Below are positions 5,881-14,143 of a stretch of 15,166 nt of DNA, piece by piece. A program made the position numbers and the translations under genes. Position 1 is the first letter of the stretch. Every line of letters begins with the position of its first letter. The stretch lies in the NCBI GenBank assembly GCA_964456445.1, contig CAYWBI010000094.1, positions 1-15,166 of the forward strand, read 5' to 3'. The notes below the pieces were generated by a model that worked only from the letters and a program-made list of their open reading frames with translations, had not been told where the DNA came from and searched no databases. The stretch comes from CAYWBI01 sp964456445. Its GTDB lineage: Bacteria; Calditrichota; Calditrichia; Calditrichales; J004.

Positions 5881-8004
5881 ATGCAAAAAATTATTATAAG
5901 CATGTTATCGGTTTTGCTTCTGGGTTCGGTGCTTCTCGCCGGGGATAAAAACAGCGCCCGTTCGGCCCACGTTGAGGCTACGCTTGTATCGGAAACAACA
6001 TCGATCCAGCCGGGCAAAGACTTTACCTTGCTGGTGCAGATGAAAAATGATCCCCACTGGCATACCTACTGGCGCAACGGGGCGGATGCCGGGCTGCCAA
6101 CATCGATCGACTGGCAATTGCCCGCAGGAATCACAGCCGGGGAAATTCAGTGGCCCTTTCCGGAAAAAATCGATACCCCACCCCTGGTTTCATACGGTTA
6201 TCATAATACCTACAGTTTTTTGATTACCATGCAGACGGATAAATCACTTCCCGCGGGCAAGACGATTACAATCGGTGCAAAAATCGACTGGTTGGAATGT
6301 TCTGATGTTTGTATCCCCGGTGGCGTGGAGCTGTCTGTTGCCCTGCCGGTAAAAAATATGATGCCATTGCCCAATGCACAATGGACAACCGAATTTGCCG
6401 TCGCCCGGATAAATCTGCCGGTAAAACAAAGCGGCTGGAAATTTGCCGCCGCCGAAAATGATGCCGGTTATACGCTGCAAGCCCTGGCCCCCAAATGGTA
6501 CAAGGATGCACCAGGGACGATCGGGTTTTTCCCGTACGATGCGGATATTATCAGCTATTCGGCTGAACAAAATGCAGATTTTAAAAATGGTTTACTGACC
6601 ATTCAATTAAAAAAGCCCGGGACAGTTTCTGAAGGTCTGACAGGATTAAAAGGCGTGCTGGTATCCGAACAGGGCTGGCGCGGCCCAAATTCGGAACGGG
6701 CGCTGGAAGTCGATGTACCGTTTGGCAAATTGTTCGATTCATCGGCTGCGGAGGTATCGACAAACTCACACAGTTTTATTATGATCTTGCTTTTCGCTTT
6801 TATCGGAGGTATGATCCTGAACCTGATGCCCTGTGTTTTACCGGTACTTTCTTTGAAAATAATGGGCTTTGTTCAAACAGCACATAACGAGCATTCCCAG
6901 GCATGGAAACATGGAGTCGTTTTCACTTTTGGCGTACTGGCCTCTTTTTGGGTTCTTGCGGGCATTCTGCTTGTCCTGCGCGCTGGAGGGGAACAACTCG
7001 GCTGGGGTTTTCAATTGCAATCTCCGATTTTTATCATTGTGCTCACCGCTTTTTTGTTTTTGTTTGGACTGAGTATGTTCGGTGTTTTTGAAATAGGTAC
7101 TTCCCTGACGACGATTGAGGGAAAAACAGGCAACAAGGAAGGCTGGCTTGGTTCATTTATAAGCGGTGTAACGGCCACGGTTGTGGCCACGCCCTGCACG
7201 GCCCCGTTTATGGGCAGTGCCCTGGGTTTTGCATTGACCCAACCCGCATGGGCCTCGTTGCTGGTCTTTACCTTTTTGGGCTTAGGGATGGCAACGCCGT
7301 ATGTTCTTTTGGCCTCCATACCATCGTTGTTGAAATTTGTACCTAAACCGGGTCGCTGGATGGAGTCGATGAAACAATTTATGGGATTCTTACTTTTGTC
7401 CACCGTGCTTTGGTTGTTATGGGTGCTGGCCCAACAAACGGGCGCCATGATGGTGATTATTGTGTTGGCCGGGTTATTGGTGCTTAGCGTTGCCGGTTGG
7501 ATTTATGGACGCTGGGGCAATTTGGCCATGCCGCCCAAAACCCGATTAATCTCCACCACCCTTGCACTAATCCTCCTGGTTATAAGCCTGTTTTTTACAA
7601 TCGACAGCATCGATCTGTTCGCCGCACCAGCAAATAGTTCATCCGTGGAGACATCCATGGATGGTATCCCCTGGGAGCAATTTGACGCGCAAAAACTGGC
7701 CGATTATCGTGCAGAGGGACAAGCGGTTTTCCTCGATTTTACCGCCGCCTGGTGTCTCAGTTGCCAGGTAAACGACCGCATTACCTTTCACTCTGATAAT
7801 GTGATTAAGGCTTTTCGGGAAAGCGGGATCAAAGCGATAAAGGTGGATTGGACAAACCGTGACGAGAAGGTGACCAGGGCGCTTGCTTCCTTTGGGCGCA
7901 ACAGCGTGCCTTTATACGTTTATTATCCAACCGGAAAGGACAGTAAACCGCAGCTTCTGCCGGAATTGATCACCCCGGGTATTGTGTTGGATGCGTTGAA
8001 ATAA
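5881..8004 (+). CDS. dsbD: Thiol:disulfide interchange protein DsbD (ScsB/DsbD family)
   Basis: The inner-membrane protein has 707 residues and carries reducing power from cytoplasmic thioredoxin to the periplasm, where it reduces disulfide isomerases, cytochrome c maturation factors or related thiol proteins. A signal peptide covers about 1-20. The periplasmic alpha domain carries the Cys pair WLECSDVCIPG (Cys140, Cys144). The membrane domain (about 295-580) has the two shuttling cysteines in LMPCVLP (Cys318) and VATPCTAP (Cys439). The C-terminal thioredoxin-like gamma domain has FTAAWCLSCQ (Cys625, Cys628) and a cis-Pro in SVPLYV (Pro677). All three redox pairs are intact, so it should be active. 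I chose ATG 5881 because GGAGA (5866-5870) lies 10 nt upstream and the signal peptide begins there; the ATG at 5830 lacks a ribosome-binding site and would bury the signal peptide. Confidence 0.93.
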   Translation: MQKIIISMLSVLLLGSVLLAGDKNSARSAHVEATLVSETTSIQPGKDFTLLVQMKNDPHWHTYWRNGADAGLPTSIDWQLPAGITAGEIQWPFPEKIDTPPLVSYGYHNTYSFLITMQTDKSLPAGKTITIGAKIDWLECSDVCIPGGVELSVALPVKNMMPLPNAQWTTEFAVARINLPVKQSGWKFAAAENDAGYTLQALAPKWYKDAPGTIGFFPYDADIISYSAEQNADFKNGLLTIQLKKPGTVSEGLTGLKGVLVSEQGWRGPNSERALEVDVPFGKLFDSSAAEVSTNSHSFIMILLFAFIGGMILNLMPCVLPVLSLKIMGFVQTAHNEHSQAWKHGVVFTFGVLASFWVLAGILLVLRAGGEQLGWGFQLQSPIFIIVLTAFLFLFGLSMFGVFEIGTSLTTIEGKTGNKEGWLGSFISGVTATVVATPCTAPFMGSALGFALTQPAWASLLVFTFLGLGMATPYVLLASIPSLLKFVPKPGRWMESMKQFMGFLLLSTVLWLLWVLAQQTGAMMVIIVLAGLLVLSVAGWIYGRWGNLAMPPKTRLISTTLALILLVISLFFTIDSIDLFAAPANSSSVETSMDGIPWEQFDAQKLADYRAEGQAVFLDFTAAWCLSCQVNDRITFHSDNVIKAFRESGIKAIKVDWTNRDEKVTRALASFGRNSVPLYVYYPTGKDSKPQLLPELITPGIVLDALK

Positions 8005-8039
8005 TTTTTTTAACTTCCATAAATTAAATAAATCTATAT

Positions 8040-8072
8040 CCAAAACGGGGATCATTTCGGTCACCGTTTTGG
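8040..8072 (+). terminator. Hairpin downstream of dsbD, possible terminator
   Basis: CCAAAACGG (8040-8048) pairs perfectly over 9 bp with CCGTTTTGG (8064-8072) around a 15-nt loop, 35 bp past the dsbD stop. No good T tract follows, so it may be a weak terminator or an mRNA 3'-end stabiliser. Confidence 0.45.
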
Positions 8073-8082
8073 ATTGGATTTT

Positions 8083-8235
8083 ATGCCTGACCGTGTGGGG
8101 GCAGATGATTTGCTTAAAGACCGCGCTATTCTCAGTCAAAAGATGAATAAAAAAACTACTGATTGCCTTAAAGCTATTTTTAACGGTTTTTCACAAGAAC
8201 ATATTGCTAAGGCAAAATTAATTGTTGGTTATTGA
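8083..8235 (+). CDS. Orphan 50-codon ORF, hypothetical or gene remnant
   Basis: An ATG-to-TGA frame of 50 residues begins MPDRVGADDLLKDRAIL and ends HIAKAKLIVGY. It looks helical and charged, with no signal peptide or recognised motif. No ribosome-binding site is evident and the ATG lies just after the dsbD hairpin, so it could equally be the tail of a lost gene. I do not recognise it. Confidence 0.25.
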   Translation: MPDRVGADDLLKDRAILSQKMNKKTTDCLKAIFNGFSQEHIAKAKLIVGY

Positions 8236-8747
8236 AAAATGTATTTGCCCGCTGGCGCCAATCATTAACACAGCGGATATCCTCCCATGAAACAGGGCTG
8301 GGATTTTAAAGCAGGGTTAATTGGCGGCAAATATAATTTGGGACGACTTTCGTCAAGTTAGATAATCCGTCCCGTACTCAGGCCCAGTTTTTGGGCCAAA
8401 TTTGTTCTTTAAAACTTAATTTTATTAATTTAGGGGAGCAATACAAAAAGCAAAGGCAGTTTGTCTGTTGAAGCAGGGCATAATATTTATAGAGCGTACA
8501 TTACGGCAGTGCAAATTATTTCTATTGTTGTTAATATTGTTTTGTTTGTTGTAAGAATTTCGTTTTTCACATACATCATGGAACAAAGAGAGCATCTCTA
8601 AATTTTATTGGGACTTTGCGTGGCCAAGGGTCCGGCGTTTTTATGTTTCTTAAATCAGGATAATGGATTTAGTCATATTGCGTTCGAACACCGTGCATTT
8701 AACAGAAATAAAGGAAATTATAATATATAACGGATAATGCAGAAAAT
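8236..8747. other. Gene-poor intergenic region upstream of the SWIM protein
   Basis: About 510 bp without a supportable gene. A small hairpin GGCCCA (8381-8386) with TGGGCC (8392-8397) is present. A plus-strand frame of about 40 codons ending at TGA 8469-8471 covers it (contains LDNPSRTQAQFLGQICSLK) but has no start codon, so it may be debris of a former gene. The stretch must contain the promoter of the SWIM gene, but I see no clear boxes. AAGGAAAT at 8711-8718 is too far from the ATG at 8748 to act as its ribosome-binding site. Confidence 0.35.
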
Positions 8748-10493
8748 ATGATTTTCACTATCGAAGATATTAAACAACTTGCCACTTCAAGTAGTTTTGA
8801 AAGAGGCTATATTTATTTTGAAACAAATGAAGTCGGTAAAATCGAGAAAAAAGGCCAGCTCTTTGAAGGAACGGTTTACGGTACCAATAAATATAAAGTA
8901 AGCCTTAATATTGCCAATAATGAATTGAACTTTAAATGCAATTGCCCTTACAGTTTTGCTGGAATATGCAAACATGAAGTAGCATTTGCGCTTGAAATAT
9001 TAAAGAATAAATATATCGACAATACAATTCCCGAGCAGGAAACCCTTTCGCAAAATAAATTTAATGGTAAATTTAAAAAAGTGAAAAAAGGCAAGAAGCT
9101 AAAATTCCTAAAGCAATTGTTGGATAGGGATATTAATCTTCAACAACAATTTATCGAATTCACAAAAGATGTATCCGAAGATATTGATAATGTTATCGGA
9201 GAAAAAATTGATATTGTGAAAAATAAAATTCATAACGATTTATCTGTTTTGGATTTTGACAATATTGAAAATGAATATTATCATGAACATGAATATTGGA
9301 ACGATGAAGGACTTTATAATTATGCAGATGATATGATCCGAGATGCTTTTGCGCCATACCTAAACCAGGCAATAAGTTATTTTGATAAAGGGAATTTATT
9401 AGATGGCATTCGCATCACCTTAGGAATTTATGAAGGCTCGCAAAACTTACCTGAATTAGATAATGATGATTATTGCATTTTTGATGGCGAGTTCAATTCA
9501 AGTGTGCATACCATCCTTATGGATACAATGGATAAAATTTCTTCAAATATTTTCAATGTTGTTAAAGCTGACAACGTTGTGGAAAAGCTTGTAGATATTA
9601 TTTTTGAAAGGATCAAACTTCATGATAATTCCGGGGCAGTTGACGATGATGATGATGAAAGAATATTCTATAATATCAGGGAATTTGAAAAATTGTTTGA
9701 AACATTGGTCGTAAACAGGACAACGGCAACCTATCTTTATAAACAATTAAAGAGACATAATTTTGAAAATTGGGGGGCTTCATATATCATTCTCAATATA
9801 GCGGAAATACTTGCTGATGAAACTTTATGGTTAAACACTGCTGAATCATTTTCTAAATACGATAAAAAAATTGCAATGCTGTTGATGGAAAAATACAAAC
9901 TAAAAAAAATGGAAGAAGATTTTAACCGGGTTGCCGGAATGGCGTTTCAAAAATGGGAAAATGATTTTGATTTTTATCTTATCAATAATTTGGATAAAAA
10001 ACAGCAAAAAAACTTATATATCAATGCTTTGAAAAACTATGTGAAGGATAAACATAAAATAAGATATTATGAAGTTTTAAGGGACTATTTTAATGAGGAT
10101 GAAAAAATTAAATTTGTTGATACTTTTAAAGAGAGTTATCACACGGTATTTTATATTCAATTATTGGAAATTGAAAAACGATTTAAGGAAATATTGGCCT
10201 GTGCCCGGCATAATGCAAATTCTAATGATCTTGGAAAATTAGTAACCCCTATTCTCAATATATATCCGTCGGAATGTTTTGCGCTTATTGTAAATAAAAA
10301 CAATGCAGAATTCAATTCTTATGGTAGAAATAGAAAAACGTATCAATTGATGATGCGTACATTAATTTTACTTAAGCAAATCGATTCTAAAAAAGAAGAA
10401 ACCTCTTTATATTTGGAAAATTTATATAACCACAAGCCAAACTTACCGGCTTTGAAAGACGAAATGAGAAAGGCCGGTTTAATAAGTAAATAA
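8748..10493 (+). CDS. SWIM zinc-finger domain protein with long helical C-terminus
   Basis: The protein has 581 residues. The SWIM motif CxCx(n)CxH is clear in the N-terminus: Cys64, Cys66, Cys74 and His76 in CNCPYSFAGICKH, preceded by the usual beta-rich lead (residues 15-60). SWIM domains bind zinc and mediate DNA or protein contacts. Next come a Lys-rich patch (KFKKVKKGKKLKFLK, about 108-122), an acidic cluster near 237-248 and a run of Asp at 299-303. The remaining 450 residues look all-helical, like an alpha-solenoid, with no helicase, nuclease or transposase motif. In many genomes SWIM proteins lie beside SNF2 helicases or MoxR/VWA genes, but none is adjacent here. It stands alone between a long gap and the cys terminator. 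The codon use is AT-rich relative to dsbD. Exact role unknown. Confidence 0.8.
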   Translation: MIFTIEDIKQLATSSSFERGYIYFETNEVGKIEKKGQLFEGTVYGTNKYKVSLNIANNELNFKCNCPYSFAGICKHEVAFALEILKNKYIDNTIPEQETLSQNKFNGKFKKVKKGKKLKFLKQLLDRDINLQQQFIEFTKDVSEDIDNVIGEKIDIVKNKIHNDLSVLDFDNIENEYYHEHEYWNDEGLYNYADDMIRDAFAPYLNQAISYFDKGNLLDGIRITLGIYEGSQNLPELDNDDYCIFDGEFNSSVHTILMDTMDKISSNIFNVVKADNVVEKLVDIIFERIKLHDNSGAVDDDDDERIFYNIREFEKLFETLVVNRTTATYLYKQLKRHNFENWGASYIILNIAEILADETLWLNTAESFSKYDKKIAMLLMEKYKLKKMEEDFNRVAGMAFQKWENDFDFYLINNLDKKQQKNLYINALKNYVKDKHKIRYYEVLRDYFNEDEKIKFVDTFKESYHTVFYIQLLEIEKRFKEILACARHNANSNDLGKLVTPILNIYPSECFALIVNKNNAEFNSYGRNRKTYQLMMRTLILLKQIDSKKEETSLYLENLYNHKPNLPALKDEMRKAGLISK

Positions 10494-10736
10494 ATAAAAT
10501 ATAAAACAAATATAATCCTTCCCAACCGCTTGGATTCAAAATAGAAAGCTTGGTTTCTTAATAGAAACTTTACTAAAAAATGCCTGGAATTTTCCAAGTT
10601 TGTTTAAGGAAAAAACAGGTTATTGTTTATACATGTTATTAAATTGGCGGATATATTGTGAAGCATAAAAGTCTTTATATTTTTAAAACCGGGAAAATAA
10701 TTTGTCGGTAACCAAAAATTAGAATATCCCATAAAA
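10494..10736. other. AT-rich gap between the SWIM gene and the cys terminator
   Basis: No gene or convincing RNA structure is visible. A weak AGAAA/TTTCT hairpin occurs about 55 bp after the SWIM stop, without a T tract. The region separates two convergent transcription units. Confidence 0.4.
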
Positions 10737-10771
10737 AAAATGCGCCGCAGGAAGCCTCCCCGGCGCATTTT
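10737..10771 (-). terminator. Terminator of the cysC-cysD-cysN operon (potentially bidirectional)
   Basis: AAAATGCGCCG (10737-10747) pairs perfectly with CGGCGCATTTT (10761-10771), and AGG/CCT inside the 13-nt loop can extend the stem. Read on the minus strand it ends in eight T, directly after cysN, whose stop is 34 bp away. Read on the plus strand it ends in four T followed by a T-rich run, so it may also stop transcripts from the SWIM gene. Confidence 0.85.
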
Positions 10772-10804
10772 CATTTATTTTAATAGTGCATGATTCGCAT
10801 TTTT

Positions 10805-12079
10805 TTACACAATCATCCCGGCGCCAACCGTTTCGTTGGTGGACTCATCGATAAGTATCAGGCTGCCGGTTACGCGGTTCTTACGATAGGAATCATAATA
10901 GAGCGGCTTGGTTGTGCGCAAGGTCAGCCGGGCAATATCATTCAGCCCAATGGTTTTGTTCTCCTTGTCCCTATCGAGTGTGTTGATGTTGATTTTGTAC
11001 TGCACTTCACGGATCATGCAACGGGCGTCGTTGCTTGTATGTTTGATGGCGTATTTTCCCCGTGGCGTCATTGGCTTTTCATTAAGCCAGCAAATCATGA
11101 TGTCAACATCCTGTGAAATAGTTGGCACATTGTTTTCGCGCACGATCATATCACCACGGCTGATATCGATTTCATCTTCGAGCGTTACCGTGAGCGATTG
11201 TGGGGCATAACCCATTTCAAGCGTCTCCTTGTAAAAATCAATGCTCTTGATGGCCGAGCTAAAACCGGAGGGCAATGCCTTAACCTTGTCGCCGACCCGC
11301 AAGGTGCCGGAGGCCAACCGTCCTGCGTAACCCCGGTAATCAGGGAAATCAGCGGATTGTGGCCGGACAACATATTGCACGGGGAAACGCGCATCGATAT
11401 GATTGAAATCACTTGCGATGTATATGTTTTCGAGCAGGTACATCAAAGTCGGGCCCTGGTACCAATTTGTTTTGGAAGAGCGGTCCACAACATTATCGCC
11501 CTTTAAAGCGCTGATTGGTACAAAACGGATATCCTGGATATCCAGCTTGCCGGAAAAATGCATAAATTCCGCGCGAATTTTTTCAAATATTTCTTCGGAA
11601 TAATCCACCAGGTCCATCTTATTTATACAGATGATCACATGGGGGATTTGCAACAAGGACGCTATAAAAGCATGACGCAGGGTTTGTTCGATAACGCCAT
11701 GGCGGGCATCAATTAAAATAATAGCCGCATTGGCCGTGGAAGCGCCGGTAACCATGTTGCGGGTATATTGCACATGACCGGGGGTATCGGCAATGATAAA
11801 CTTACGTTTTGGCGTTGCAAAATAACGATAGGCAACGTCAATGGTTATTCCTTGTTCACGTTCGGCGCGCAGGCCATCGGTTAACAGGGCGAGGTTTACT
11901 TCTTCGCCGCCCGATTTGCGGCTGGCACGTTCGATGGCTTCCATCTGGTCTTCAAAAATGGCCTTGCTGTCATACAGCAAACGGCCGATTAGCGTACTTT
12001 TGCCATCATCCACACTGCCGGCCGTGGTAAAACGCAGGAGTTCACTGGTATCATAGGTGTCTAAAATGTCGAGGCTCAT
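10805..12079 (-). CDS. cysN: Sulfate adenylyltransferase subunit 1 (GTPase), CysN
   Basis: The regulatory GTPase subunit of ATP sulfurylase couples GTP hydrolysis to APS formation from sulfate and ATP by CysD. It has 424 residues. The GTPase motifs are G1 GSVDDGKS (21-28), the switch region EREQGITIDVAYRYF, G3 DTPGH (98-102), G4 NKMD (153-156) and G5 SALKG. Two beta-barrel domains of elongation-factor type follow, up to the C-terminal VGAGMIV. There is no fused APS kinase domain, which fits the separate cysC gene. I chose the ATG at 12079 because it follows the cysD stop by one base and starts MSLDILDTYDTSELLRF as in family members; the upstream in-frame ATG would run 23 residues into cysD. 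It is the last gene of the operon, with a terminator just downstream. Confidence 0.95.
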   Translation of the reverse strand: MSLDILDTYDTSELLRFTTAGSVDDGKSTLIGRLLYDSKAIFEDQMEAIERASRKSGGEEVNLALLTDGLRAEREQGITIDVAYRYFATPKRKFIIADTPGHVQYTRNMVTGASTANAAIILIDARHGVIEQTLRHAFIASLLQIPHVIICINKMDLVDYSEEIFEKIRAEFMHFSGKLDIQDIRFVPISALKGDNVVDRSSKTNWYQGPTLMYLLENIYIASDFNHIDARFPVQYVVRPQSADFPDYRGYAGRLASGTLRVGDKVKALPSGFSSAIKSIDFYKETLEMGYAPQSLTVTLEDEIDISRGDMIVRENNVPTISQDVDIMICWLNEKPMTPRGKYAIKHTSNDARCMIREVQYKININTLDRDKENKTIGLNDIARLTLRTTKPLYYDSYRKNRVTGSLILIDESTNETVGAGMIV

Positions 12080-12080
12080 A

Positions 12081-12986
12081 CTAAAAATATCCTTCTTTTT
12101 TACGGTCTTCCATGGCGGCTTCGGAACGTTTGTCATCGGCGCGTCCACCGCGTTCGGTAACCCGGGTTGCGGCTATTTCATGGATGATATCTTCAAGATT
12201 ATTGGCTTTGGATTCTACCGCCCCGGTGCAGGTCATATCACCGATGGTGCGGAACCGGACGATTGTTTTTTCCCATTGTTCACCCTTGCGTAAGGTTAAG
12301 AAGGGGGACTTTGCCAACAAGGTGCCATCCCGTTTTACAACTTCACGTTCATGGGTAAAGTAGAGATTGGGCAACGCAATGTTTTCAAGGCGGATATATT
12401 GCCAGACGTCGAGCTCCGTCCAGTTGCTGATCGGGAACACCCGGAAATGCTCACCGATATTCTTCCGACCGTTAAAAATATTCCATAGCTCAGGGCGCTG
12501 ATTCTTAGGGTCCCACTGGCCAAAGTCATCACGATGGGAAAAGAAGCGCTCCTTGGCGCGGGCTTTTTCTTCGTCGCGCCGTCCGCCACCCATGGCCGCA
12601 TCCACCTTGAGTTCTTCCAGGGCATCGAGCAGGGTAACGGTTTGGGCCCGGTTACGACTGGCGTTGGGGCCTGTCTCCTCGGCTACCTTGCCTTGTTTTA
12701 TCGATTCTGCCACATAGCGTACTTCCAGCCGGCTGCCTGTTTCTTTCATCAAATTGTCCCGGAAATCCAGCGTTTCCTGAAAGTTATGCCCGGTGTCGAT
12801 ATGTAAAAGCGGAAAAGGGACCTTTGCGGGATAAAAGGCCTTTAATGCGCAATGGAACATAACGATGGAATCCTTCCCGCCGGAAAAAAGCATCACCGGG
12901 TTTTCAAACTGTGCGGCTACTTCACGGATCACATAAATGGATTCCGCTTCAAGTTCACGTAAATGCGTGATCGAATAGTTCTTCAT
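12081..12986 (-). CDS. cysD: Sulfate adenylyltransferase subunit 2, CysD
   Basis: The catalytic subunit of ATP sulfurylase has 301 residues, the usual length for CysD. It belongs to the PP-loop ATP pyrophosphatase superfamily: SGGKDS at 35-40 is the pyrophosphate loop, and LLHIDTGHNFQETLDFRD carries the substrate-binding segment. Further family landmarks are AAMGGGRRDEEKARAKERFF, FPISNWTELDVWQYI and the C-terminal RGGRADDKRSEAAMEDRKKE. With CysN it makes APS and pyrophosphate in the cytoplasm. It starts 3 nt after the cysC stop and ends 1 nt before cysN, so all three are in one transcript. PAPS reductases share the fold, but the RRDEEKARAKER and C-terminal signatures identify CysD. Confidence 0.96.
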   Translation of the reverse strand: MKNYSITHLRELEAESIYVIREVAAQFENPVMLFSGGKDSIVMFHCALKAFYPAKVPFPLLHIDTGHNFQETLDFRDNLMKETGSRLEVRYVAESIKQGKVAEETGPNASRNRAQTVTLLDALEELKVDAAMGGGRRDEEKARAKERFFSHRDDFGQWDPKNQRPELWNIFNGRKNIGEHFRVFPISNWTELDVWQYIRLENIALPNLYFTHEREVVKRDGTLLAKSPFLTLRKGEQWEKTIVRFRTIGDMTCTGAVESKANNLEDIIHEIAATRVTERGGRADDKRSEAAMEDRKKEGYF

Positions 12987-12989
12987 GGT

Positions 12990-13595
12990 TTATTTCTTCT
13001 TGATAAGTGGTAATATATTTTTTATGACGGTTTGAATGGATTCATCGACCGTTTGCCGGTCGGTATGAATTTCCAGAAAGGGTTTTTCCGGCGCTTCAAA
13101 TGGAGCGTCGATCCCTGTAAAATTTTTTATTTCGCCTCGCCGTGCCTTTTTATATAAATCCTTTACATCCCGTTTTTCACAGACATCAAGCGTGGCATTG
13201 ATATAAATTTCAATAAAATCATTTCTGCCGATGATGTCCCTGGCCAGCCCGCGGATGGCACGGGTAGGGCTGACAAAGCTGTTGATGGTGATAACCCCGC
13301 AATGGATAAACAGTTTGCTCACTTCGGCGATGCGACGGATGTTTTCCATACGGTCTTCAGCGGAAAAGCCAAGATTGTTGTTTATGCCGCTACGGATATT
13401 GTCGCCGTCCAGAATTTGGGTCAAATAACCCATTTGATATAGCTCTTTTTCCACGCCAATGGCTATGGTGGATTTTCCCGAACCGGAAAGTCCCGTCAGC
13501 CAAAGGGTTTTGCCTTGTTGCTTCAGCAGAGTTTCCTTTGTTTCCCGTTGAATCATGCGATCAAAAACCGGATGAATATGTTTGTTTGAGTTCAT
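12990..13595 (-). CDS. cysC: Adenylylsulfate (APS) kinase, CysC
   Basis: The enzyme phosphorylates the 3'-hydroxyl of APS to make PAPS, the sulfate donor for sulfotransferases and the substrate of PAPS reductase. It has 201 residues, a standard stand-alone CysC. Walker A GLSGSGKST spans 35-43. LDGDNIRSGINNNLGFS (62-78) is the APS-binding region, followed by DRMENIRRIAEV. FVSPTRAIRGLARD stands where most family members have SP(Y/F)R, so Thr replaces the aromatic residue. The C-terminal lid contains DLYKKARRGEIKNFTGIDAP and APEKPFLEIHT, all typical. It is the first gene of the operon, and the promoter must lie between 13596 and 14143, shared back-to-back with wlbA. This gene-first order differs from the common cysDNC order. 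Confidence 0.95.
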   Translation of the reverse strand: MNSNKHIHPVFDRMIQRETKETLLKQQGKTLWLTGLSGSGKSTIAIGVEKELYQMGYLTQILDGDNIRSGINNNLGFSAEDRMENIRRIAEVSKLFIHCGVITINSFVSPTRAIRGLARDIIGRNDFIEIYINATLDVCEKRDVKDLYKKARRGEIKNFTGIDAPFEAPEKPFLEIHTDRQTVDESIQTVIKNILPLIKKK

Positions 13596-14143
13596 AGATG
13601 AGAATATTCTTCTTCTATTTCCTGCGTATGTGGATTAAAAAAAAACATGTTTTACAATAAACCTAAGTTAGCCGGTTTAATGATTTCTTCCAAATGAAGC
13701 GAAATGTTAATTTACTATGTTCCTGATGGGCTTGTGTGACAAGAATCATCATTCCATGGTCTGATATCTATTATAAATAGTTGGTTCCGGCTGAAATTTT
13801 ATTTTGCTTTTGATGCAGACGAAGGAACAATCATATTCATGTATCACATGCTTCGGCTAAAGAACATGAAACGCCGCTTTCCCATTTGGAATGTTCGGTG
13901 CGGCATGTAAAAGAATCACGATATATGAAAATAATTTCCTGTTGCCAAACGGTAAAATCACCAAACGGCAGTAAAGATCATGCCGGTTTAAAGCCATCCA
14001 AACTTTTTTATACTTATCTAAAATGAATTTCTGTTTTAATACCCATATTTTGTCTTTAATCTTTTGTTAATATTTGTTAACCTTAAGCGCCGCTGGATGT
14101 TACAGGATTGCCAATAAATTTTGAGAGTATAAGAAAGGGTTTT
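13596..14143. promoter_or_regulatory. Divergent promoter region between cysC and wlbA
   Basis: A 548-bp region without a supportable gene separates two divergent starts. It must hold both promoters. Visible elements: a direct repeat CCAAACGG at 13945-13952 and 13961-13968, 16 bp apart, and an inverted repeat GTTAA-N6-TTAAC at 14066-14081. Either could be an operator. A nine-A run occurs at 13637-13645. No -35/-10 pair is convincing on either strand, and no riboswitch fold that I recognise is present. Confidence 0.4.

Noticed and set aside
7011..7448. 145-codon minus-strand ORF inside dsbD
   Set aside because: It is antisense to the conserved VATPCTAP membrane segment; shadow only.
8737..8751. 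Four-codon mini-ORF (ATG CAG AAA ATA TGA) overlapping the SWIM start
   Set aside because: It could suggest translational coupling, but it lacks a ribosome-binding site at suitable spacing and is likely chance in AT-rich sequence.
12057..12293. Plus-strand ORFs over cysN/cysD
   Set aside because: They are antisense to strongly conserved CysD and CysN sequence and are explained as shadows.
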